From the NCBI RefSeq assembly GCF_937874145.1, contig NZ_CALNBI010000329.1, forward strand, positions 1-35,922: a DNA stretch of 35,922 nt, in the 5' to 3' direction. Positions 23,585 to 30,259 of the stretch are shown here, piece by piece; within the stretch, counting starts at the first letter, position 1; every line of letters begins with the position of its first letter. Below the pieces are notes generated by a model. The model was not told the DNA's origin, did no database searches, and saw only the letters and a list, made by a program, of their open reading frames with translations. Source of the DNA: an uncultured Chitinophaga sp. (lineage in GTDB: Bacteria > Bacteroidota > Bacteroidia > Chitinophagales > Chitinophagaceae). The position numbers and the translations under genes are program-made.

Positions 23585-25651
23585 ATGCAAACGCAAAAGA
23601 AAATGAAAACAAAAGACAATACACTGTTTCCGGTGGCCCTGGTCAAGGAAGCGCTTGCGCAATCCTTCGTGAAACTGAACCCGCGCTTCCTCGTCCGGAA
23701 TCCCGTGATGTTCACAGTGCAGCTCGGAACGATCGTCATGCTGATCGTAACGGTTTACGCCGGCATCAGTCACGACGCCTCCCAGGGCTCGTTTGGATAT
23801 AACCTCACCGTGTTCATCGTATTACTGTTGACGGTGCTGTTCGGCAATTTCGCGGAGTCCATCGCCGAAGCGCGGGGCAAAGCCCAGGCCGAAAGCCTCC
23901 GCAGAACCCGGGAAGACACCCCGGCAAAGAAAGTCCTGACCGTCGGCGAGATCTTCACCGACGAAATTAAAGTCGTACCCAGCTCCCGGCTGCAAAAAGG
24001 CGACCTGTTCGTGTGTGAAGCCGGCGACGTGATCCCGGCCGACGGCGAGATCGTACAAGGCCTGGCGAGCATCGATGAGTCGGCCATCACCGGCGAAAGC
24101 GCTTCCGTGATCCGGGAAGCCGGCGGCGACAAAAGCTCCGTAGTAGGCGGCACCAAAGTGCTGAGCGACCGCATCGTGGTGCGGGTGAGCGCTGGCGTGG
24201 GGGAATCGTTCCTGGATAAGATGATTGCACTGGTGGAGGGCGCCTCGCGGCAGAAAACTCCCAACGAAATCGCGCTCACCATCCTGCTGGCCAGCTTCAC
24301 GCTCGTGTTCATCATCGTCTGCGTAACGCTGAAACCCTTCGCCGACTACGCGCAAACACCTATTACCATCGCGGCCTTCATCTCCCTGTTCGTTTGCCTC
24401 ATACCCACCACCATCGGCGGATTGCTTTCTGCCATCGGTATCGCAGGGATGGACCGCGCCCTCCGCGCCAATGTGATCACCAAATCCGGGAAAGCGGTGG
24501 AAACCGCTGGGGACGTGGATGTGCTGCTGCTAGACAAGACGGGCACCATCACCATCGGCAACCGCAGGGCCACGCACTTCCATCCCGCCAACGGCTGCGA
24601 CCGCGGCGAGTTTATCAAGTACAGCGTGCTGGGCTCCCTGGCCGACGAAACGCCAGAAGGCAAATCCATCGTGGAGCTGGCCGGGCGCGAAGTGGCTGCG
24701 CAACTCAGTATGAACGGGTCGCAACTGGTGCCCTTTACCGCCGAAACCCGCAGCAGCGGCATCAATATGAGCGACGGAACACGGATCCGAAAAGGCGCGT
24801 ACGACGCCATCCGCAACCTGGGCGCAAAGGCCGGTAACGAATTTCCCGCCGATACGGCCGAGATGGTGAAAAAGATCTCCGGGAATGGGGGCACGCCACT
24901 GGTAGTGGCCGTCAACGAAAGAATAACCGGTGTGATCGAACTGCAGGATATCATCAAACCCGGCATTAGCGAGCGTTTCGAACGGCTGCGCCGGATGGGG
25001 GTGAAAACGGTGATGGTGACAGGCGACAACCCGCTTACCGCCAGATACATCGCCGACAAAGCCGGCGTAGACGATTTCATCGCCGAAGCGAAGCCCGAAG
25101 ACAAGATGTCGTACATCCGCAGGGAACAACAGGAAGGCCGGCTGGTGGCGATGATGGGCGACGGTACGAACGATGCGCCAGCACTGGCCCAGGCGGACGT
25201 GGGCGTGGCCATGAACAGCGGCACGCAGGCGGCCAAAGAAGCCGGCAACATGGTGGATCTCGACAACGATCCCACGAAGCTCATCGAGATCGTGGAAATC
25301 GGGAAGCAACTGCTGATGACCCGCGGTTCGCTGACCACCTTCTCCATCGCGAACGACGTGGCCAAGTATTTCGCCATCGTGCCGGCGTTGTTTATCCTGT
25401 CGGTGCCTGCGTTACAGGGGATCAATATCATGCAGCTTCACAGCCCGGAAACGGCGATCCTCAGCGCGGTGATCTTCAACGCCATCATAATTCCCCTGCT
25501 GATCCCGCTGGCTTTGCGCGGGGTGGCGTATAAACCCATCGGCGCAAGCGCCCTGCTGCGGAGGAACCTCTTTATTTACGGGCTTGGCGGCGTGGTGGTG
25601 CCTTTCATCGGCATCAAGCTCATCGATATGGTAGTCGCATTATTCTTTTAA
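23585..25651 (+). CDS. kdpB: KdpB, ATPase subunit
   Basis: A 688-residue P-type ATPase (class IA) that powers potassium uptake. Visible motifs are TGES (actuator loop, in SAITGESASVI), the phosphorylation site DKTGT with Asp317, MVTGDNPLTA, GDGTNDAPALAQADVGVAM in the hinge region, and NDVAKYFAI near the C-terminal helices. The N-terminal cytoplasmic part and all expected membrane helices are present. Translation may begin at 23585 or at the second ATG at 23603 (MKTKDNTLF), which fits relatives equally well. In E. coli, KdpB is inhibited by phosphorylation of Ser162 in the TGES loop; the Ser-following residues here (TGESAS) keep that Ser. It is in the middle of the kdp operon. Confidence 0.98.
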   Translation: MQTQKKMKTKDNTLFPVALVKEALAQSFVKLNPRFLVRNPVMFTVQLGTIVMLIVTVYAGISHDASQGSFGYNLTVFIVLLLTVLFGNFAESIAEARGKAQAESLRRTREDTPAKKVLTVGEIFTDEIKVVPSSRLQKGDLFVCEAGDVIPADGEIVQGLASIDESAITGESASVIREAGGDKSSVVGGTKVLSDRIVVRVSAGVGESFLDKMIALVEGASRQKTPNEIALTILLASFTLVFIIVCVTLKPFADYAQTPITIAAFISLFVCLIPTTIGGLLSAIGIAGMDRALRANVITKSGKAVETAGDVDVLLLDKTGTITIGNRRATHFHPANGCDRGEFIKYSVLGSLADETPEGKSIVELAGREVAAQLSMNGSQLVPFTAETRSSGINMSDGTRIRKGAYDAIRNLGAKAGNEFPADTAEMVKKISGNGGTPLVVAVNERITGVIELQDIIKPGISERFERLRRMGVKTVMVTGDNPLTARYIADKAGVDDFIAEAKPEDKMSYIRREQQEGRLVAMMGDGTNDAPALAQADVGVAMNSGTQAAKEAGNMVDLDNDPTKLIEIVEIGKQLLMTRGSLTTFSIANDVAKYFAIVPALFILSVPALQGINIMQLHSPETAILSAVIFNAIIIPLLIPLALRGVAYKPIGASALLRRNLFIYGLGGVVVPFIGIKLIDMVVALFF

Positions 25652-25663
25652 ACTGATCATCAC

Positions 25664-26233
25664 ATGAAACGATATTTTTTCCCGGCGCTGAAACTGACCC
25701 TCGTACTGGTGCTCCTTACCGCCGGCTTCTATCCCCTCCTCATCGCCGGACTGGCGAAAATGGCGCCGGGCCGGGGCGACGGGGTGACAGTCAAAAAAGA
25801 CGGCCGGATAATAGGATATGCAAACGTAGGCCAGCAATTCACCGGCGACGATTATTTCCAGACACGGCCCAGCGCGGTGGCGTACAATGCCGCAGGATCC
25901 GGCGGTTCGAACAAAGGGCCGTCCAACCCGGATTACCTGCAGGTCGTGAAAGACCGGATCGATACTTTCCTGGTCCACAACCCGGATGTACAGCGGTCCG
26001 GCATTCCGGCGGAGCTGGTAACGGCCTCCGGCAGCGGGCTGGATCCGCATCTTTCCCCCGAAGGCGCGCTGGTGCAGGTTTCGCGCATCGCAAAGTTGCG
26101 CGGGATTCAGGAGCAGCGCCTCCGCGAACTGGTGAAGGAACATACGCAAGGACCATTGGCGGGCATGTTTGGACCGGCTACCGTGCACGTCCTTCAACTT
26201 AACCTGGCTTTAGACGAAATACACCAGCGTTAG
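25664..26233 (+). CDS. kdpC: KdpC, stabilising subunit
   Basis: A 189-residue subunit with one N-terminal membrane helix (LKLTLVLVLLTAGFYPLLIAGLA) and a soluble extracytoplasmic domain. Family motifs are IGYANVGQQFTGDDYFQTRPSA, the segment SGGSNKGPSNPDY, and the block TASGSGLDPHLSPEGALVQVSRIAKLRG. It stabilises KdpA-KdpB contact and may raise the affinity for ATP. It starts 12 bp after kdpB and is followed by a 115-bp gap with a very stable stem-loop before the porin gene. Confidence 0.97.
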   Translation: MKRYFFPALKLTLVLVLLTAGFYPLLIAGLAKMAPGRGDGVTVKKDGRIIGYANVGQQFTGDDYFQTRPSAVAYNAAGSGGSNKGPSNPDYLQVVKDRIDTFLVHNPDVQRSGIPAELVTASGSGLDPHLSPEGALVQVSRIAKLRGIQEQRLRELVKEHTQGPLAGMFGPATVHVLQLNLALDEIHQR

Positions 26234-26267
26234 TTTCAACCCAACCTATGAAACCCGAAGAAAAGAT

Positions 26268-26313
26268 GTACCAGCCGCGCGACCGGGAGTAACCCGGCCC
26301 GCGCGTGCGGTAC
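26268..26313 (+). other. Long stem-loop between kdpC and the porin gene
   Basis: Outer arms GTACC and GGTAC, then CGCGCG/CGCGCG and CCGGG/CCCGG stems with small bulges, close on an AGTAA loop; in total about 19 base pairs over 46 bases. There is no T-run, so it is not a classic terminator. A processing or stability element that separates pump from porin expression is the likely role. Confidence 0.6.
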
Positions 26314-26347
26314 ACATCAACACTACAAAAGACAGTACAATCAAAAA

Positions 26348-27424
26348 ATGAAAAAGCACATCCTTACCGCCATCGCCCTGACCGGCGCGATGGCCACCAT
26401 GGCGCAGGAAGCGCCGGAAAAAGCGAAACCGAAACTGACGGTCTCCGGTTATGCCGAAGCGTATTACGTATTTGATTTCGATAAGCCTGGAAACCACACG
26501 CGGCCGGGGTTCCTGTATAACCACAACCGTCATAATGAGCTGAATATCAACCTCGCTTTGCTGAAAGTCAATTATGTGGCCGACAGGGTTCGCGGGAACG
26601 TGGGCATTATGGCCGGTACTTACGCCCAGTACAACCTGGCGGCGGAGCAGGAATTGGTAAGGCATATTTATGAAGCGAATGCAGGGGTGCGGATCGGGAA
26701 AGGATTATGGGTGGATGCGGGCATCCTGCCATCGCACATCGGGTTTGAAACTGCGATCGGGAAGGATAATTTCACGCTGACGCGCAGCCTCATGGCCGAA
26801 AACTCCCCGTATTACGAAGCCGGCGCCAAAATCACCTGGACGCCGAACGACAAATGGCTCTTCGCCGCCATGTACCTCAACGGCTGGCAACGGATCAAGC
26901 GGCCGGACGCCAACCAGACGCCCGGTTTCGGTACACAAATCACCTTCAAGCCCTCATCGGGAGTTACCCTCAACTGGAGCACCTTCGGAGGCAACGACAA
27001 ACCCGATTCCGTTCGCCGGATGCGCTATTTCAACGACCTTTACGGAACCTTTGCGCTTACCTCCAAGCTGAGCCTCATCGCAGGGATCGACGTGGGCGTG
27101 GAGCAAAAAGAAGAAGGAAAAAGCGGCATGAACACCTGGTTCGCGCCCATCCTTATCGCCAGGTACGCCTTTTCCGACAAGATCGCCATGGCGGGGCGGT
27201 ACGAATACTATAATGACAAAGCCGGCGTGATCATCGCCACGGGCACGCCGAACGGTTTTCGCTCCAGCGGCTACTCCCTGAACCTCGACGTGTCGCCCGT
27301 GAGCCAGGTGATGTTCCGGCTGGAAGGGAAATTATACAACAGCAAAGACGATATTTTCACGAAGGGCGAACTGCCCCGGAAAGAGAACTTTTCCATCGCC
27401 ACATCGCTGGCATTTTCATTTTAA
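26348..27424 (+). CDS. Outer-membrane porin of the kdp operon (Bbp2-type beta-barrel)
   Basis: A 358-residue outer-membrane protein. It has a signal peptide (MKKHILTAIALTGAMATMAQ) and then SGYAEAYYVFDFDKPG, a barrel with repeated aromatic strands such as YNHNRHNELNINLALLKVNY and SGYSLNLDVSPVSQVMFRLE, and a terminal Phe, as required for outer-membrane insertion. The pattern resembles putative beta-barrel porin-2 (OmpL-like) proteins. It lies inside the kdp gene string between kdpC and kdpD, so it probably lets potassium through the outer membrane or senses envelope conditions. It could also be an osmotically regulated general porin. The class is clear; the substrate is inferred. Confidence 0.85.
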   Translation: MKKHILTAIALTGAMATMAQEAPEKAKPKLTVSGYAEAYYVFDFDKPGNHTRPGFLYNHNRHNELNINLALLKVNYVADRVRGNVGIMAGTYAQYNLAAEQELVRHIYEANAGVRIGKGLWVDAGILPSHIGFETAIGKDNFTLTRSLMAENSPYYEAGAKITWTPNDKWLFAAMYLNGWQRIKRPDANQTPGFGTQITFKPSSGVTLNWSTFGGNDKPDSVRRMRYFNDLYGTFALTSKLSLIAGIDVGVEQKEEGKSGMNTWFAPILIARYAFSDKIAMAGRYEYYNDKAGVIIATGTPNGFRSSGYSLNLDVSPVSQVMFRLEGKLYNSKDDIFTKGELPRKENFSIATSLAFSF

Positions 27425-27432
27425 AAAATCCA

Positions 27433-27461
27433 CGCGGAGCCTTGCGGGGCCCCGCGCTTTT
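27433..27461 (+). terminator. Partial terminator between the porin and kdpD
   Basis: CGCGG-A-GCC pairs with GGC-C-CCGCG around a 6-base loop, one mismatch, then CTTTTGC. It ends 7 bp before the kdpD start, so it would lower but not stop transcription into the sensor genes. Confidence 0.5.
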
Positions 27462-27467
27462 GCTTTC

Positions 27468-28571
27468 ATGGCCTCACAGATTCAACATCCCGGCCAGCCG
27501 GGAAGGGGAAAATTCAAGATCTACATCGGTATGAGCGCCGGTGTGGGGAAGTCGTACCGCATGCTCCAGGAAGCGCATGCCCTGTTGCGCAGCGGGGTCA
27601 ATATCCAGATCGGGTTTATCGAAACGCATGGGCGGAAAGAAACGGAGGCCCTCGTGGAAGGGCTTCCCGTCATCCCCCGGCGGCAGGCTTTTTACAAAGG
27701 CAAGCTCATGGAGGAAATGGACCTGGGCGCCATCCTCCTCCTCGCGCCGGACTGGGTGGTAGTCGACGAGCTGGCCCATTCCAACATCCCCGGCTCGCGG
27801 AACGAAAAACGCTGGCAGGACGTCCAGGAGCTCCTCCGCGCGGGGATCAACGTCATCTCCGCCGTCAATATCCAGCACATGGAAAGCATCAACGCCCAGG
27901 TGAAAACCATCACCGGCGTGGAAGTGCAGGAACGGGTGCCCGACAGCATGCTGCAAATGGCGAACGAAGTCGTCAACATCGATCTCACGGCCGACGAGCT
28001 CATCACGCGCCTCAAAGAAGGCAAGATCTACGACCGCGCCAAAGTGGAAACCGCTTTGCGGAACTTCTTCCAGTCCGAAAAAATCCTCCAGCTTCGCGAG
28101 CTCGCGCTGAAAGAAGTAGCTTCGCAGGTAGAAAGGAAAGTGGTGACGGAAGTGCCGAAAAACCGGCAAATGCGGCATGAGCGTTTCCTGGCGTGTATTT
28201 CGTCGAACAACGAAGTGGCGCGGAAAGTGATCCGCAAAACCGCGCGCCTCGCGGCCTATTATCATGGAGAATGGTTTGTGCTGTATGTGCAAACACCGGA
28301 GGAAAGCACCGGCCGCATCGACCTGGCCGCGCAGCGCCACCTGATCAACAATTTCAAACTGGCGACGGAACTGGGCGCGGAAGTGCTGCAGGTGCAACAT
28401 GCCAACATTGCCGCCGCGATTATGGAAATGGCGCAGGAAAAAGACATCACGACCGTTTGTATCGGCAAGCCCCATATCACCCTTTTCGGTATTTTGCTGA
28501 GAACCAATATCTTTAATCAATTGTTGAAAACATTATCCGCTCATCAAACCGATATCGTCATTCTCTCATGA
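27468..28571 (+). CDS. kdpD: KdpD sensor half: KdpD domain plus Usp domain, without kinase
   Basis: A 367-residue soluble protein equal to the cytoplasmic N-terminal part of KdpD. The KdpD domain (about 15-225) has Walker-type GMSAGVGKS (21-29), then DELAHSNIPGSRNEKRWQD (100 onward). A universal stress protein-like domain follows (about 232-367, HERFLACISSN and AKDITTVCIGKP-type strands). The four-helix membrane region, GAF and kinase domains of the complete protein (about 890 residues in E. coli) are missing and are not pseudogene remains, because the next gene starts within the stop codon (ATGA overlap). It probably senses potassium, c-di-AMP or stress and acts on the kinase made from the overlapping gene. 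Confidence 0.92.
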   Translation: MASQIQHPGQPGRGKFKIYIGMSAGVGKSYRMLQEAHALLRSGVNIQIGFIETHGRKETEALVEGLPVIPRRQAFYKGKLMEEMDLGAILLLAPDWVVVDELAHSNIPGSRNEKRWQDVQELLRAGINVISAVNIQHMESINAQVKTITGVEVQERVPDSMLQMANEVVNIDLTADELITRLKEGKIYDRAKVETALRNFFQSEKILQLRELALKEVASQVERKVVTEVPKNRQMRHERFLACISSNNEVARKVIRKTARLAAYYHGEWFVLYVQTPEESTGRIDLAAQRHLINNFKLATELGAEVLQVQHANIAAAIMEMAQEKDITTVCIGKPHITLFGILLRTNIFNQLLKTLSAHQTDIVILS

Positions 28572-30259
28572 CCAGGCTCAGGCTTAAAACGAAGATTGCC
28601 GCCGGCGTGCTTTTCCTGTTTGCCATGCTGTTGCTGGTAGGGGTGATGGGATATTTTTACCTGGACAAGGTGAACCGCGCCGCCGCCTCCATCCTGGAAG
28701 ATAATTACGAATCCGTGGAATATGCGGGCGCCATGCTGCGCGCGGCGGAGCACTGGAACGGCAGCGATTCCCTGCGCCGGCAGTTTGTTTCGGCTTTGGA
28801 GAAGCAGGAGAAAAACACCACGGAGCCAGGCGAAGCCGCATTCACCAAAGCACTGCGCGCGGATTACGAAGCCTTCGCGGCGGGAGATACGAGCCGGTTG
28901 CCCGCCATCCGGGAGCATATTTCCGGGATCATGGACGTGAACCTCAAAGCTATCGTGTCGAAACAGGAAAAAACGAGAAAAACGGCCGACAAAGCCCTGG
29001 TTTACATTGCACTGGTCAGCGGTTTTTGCTGCCTGATCGGGATTGTTTTCGTCTACAATTTCCCGGGGTATATCGCGAATCCCATCCGCGAGCTCACCGA
29101 AGGCATCCGGCAGATCGCGGATAAAAAGTATGAGCAAAGACTACATTTCCGCTCCGGCGATGAGTTCGGCGAACTGGCGGAAGCTTTCAATACAATGGCC
29201 CGCAAGCTCGACGAATATGAGCACAGCAGCCTGGCCCGCATCCTGTTCGAAAAGCAACGGGCGGAAGCGGTGATCGGCAGCCTGAAAGACGCCACCATCG
29301 GCCTCGATAACAAAAATATCATCCTCTTCGCCAACGCCGAAGCCCTGCAGCTGCTGAACCTCCCGGAGAACGGGCTCGTCGGTAAGCCGGCTGATGAAGC
29401 CGCCCGGCATAACGATCTGCTCCGCTACCTGCTGCACGACAAAAATCCAGCCCCGGTGAAAATCGTTGCGGAAGGAAAGGAAAATTTTTTCCTCCGCGAA
29501 TTTGCTGATATCATCCACAACAGCGAAGTTATCGGTCATATCATCGTGCTGCGCAACATCACCACTTTCAAGGAACAGGATCTCGCCAAAACGCATTTCA
29601 TTGCCACCATTTCCCACGAGCTGAAAACCCCGCTCGCCGCCACCGATCTCAGCCTCAAGCTGCTCGACGACGATCGTACCGGCCCGCTTTCGAGCGGGCA
29701 GCGCGAACTGCTGGAGGGCATCCGGGAAGATAATCGCCGAATGATCCGCATGGTGAGCGAACTGCTGGATTTTTCCCGGGTGGAAAGTGGGAACATCGCT
29801 TTGCAGGTGCAGGCCGTTCCGCTGGCGGACATCCTTCAATATGCGTTGCAAACCGTTGCCCGGCAGGCCGCCGGGAAGGAAGTGGGCATCCGGACGGAGA
29901 TCCCCGATACCGCAGCGCCCGTGCTGGCCGATGCGGAGAAAAGCGCCTGGGTACTCGTCAATTTGCTGACGAACGCCATCCGTTATTCGCCACCCAATAG
30001 TGAAGTGGAAATGACGGTTCAGGAAGAAGAAAAAATGTGGCGCTTCGGCGTCCGCGACCATGGTAAAGGCATCGATGCGGGGTTCCGCGAGAAAATTTTC
30101 GAGCGGTTTTTCCGTGTGCCCGAAGCCGAAGGCGGCAAAGGCACGGGCCTGGGGCTCGCCATCGCGAGGGAATTCATCGAAGCGCAGGGTGGCAGCATCG
30201 GGGTGGAAAGCGAGCCGGGGAAAGGCAGCTACTTCTGGTTCCGGCTCCCCAAAGCTTAA
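28568..30259 (+). CDS. Membrane histidine kinase coupled to the KdpD half
   Basis: A 563-residue sensor kinase. It has a transmembrane helix at about 11-31, an extracytoplasmic loop (32-142), a second helix at about 144-166, HAMP (about 165-220), a PAS domain (about 230-330), the phosphoacceptor helix with His350 in FIATISHELKTPLAATDL, and an HATPase domain (about 450-563) with NLLTNAIRYSP, DHGKGID and GTGLGLAIAREFI. It shares the ATGA overlap with the KdpD half, so the two are made in equal amounts and probably form one sensor. The four-helix segment of E. coli KdpD is replaced by a HAMP-type two-helix layout. Its likely target is the sigma-54 activator at 20027. Its stop overlaps the stop of the hybrid kinase on the other strand by 4 bp. 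Confidence 0.93.
   Translation: MTRLRLKTKIAAGVLFLFAMLLLVGVMGYFYLDKVNRAAASILEDNYESVEYAGAMLRAAEHWNGSDSLRRQFVSALEKQEKNTTEPGEAAFTKALRADYEAFAAGDTSRLPAIREHISGIMDVNLKAIVSKQEKTRKTADKALVYIALVSGFCCLIGIVFVYNFPGYIANPIRELTEGIRQIADKKYEQRLHFRSGDEFGELAEAFNTMARKLDEYEHSSLARILFEKQRAEAVIGSLKDATIGLDNKNIILFANAEALQLLNLPENGLVGKPADEAARHNDLLRYLLHDKNPAPVKIVAEGKENFFLREFADIIHNSEVIGHIIVLRNITTFKEQDLAKTHFIATISHELKTPLAATDLSLKLLDDDRTGPLSSGQRELLEGIREDNRRMIRMVSELLDFSRVESGNIALQVQAVPLADILQYALQTVARQAAGKEVGIRTEIPDTAAPVLADAEKSAWVLVNLLTNAIRYSPPNSEVEMTVQEEEKMWRFGVRDHGKGIDAGFREKIFERFFRVPEAEGGKGTGLGLAIAREFIEAQGGSIGVESEPGKGSYFWFRLPKA

Noticed and set aside
26248..26292. 14-codon frame between kdpC and the porin
   Set aside because: Too short to judge and its second half is part of the stem-loop; noted only in the stem-loop finding.
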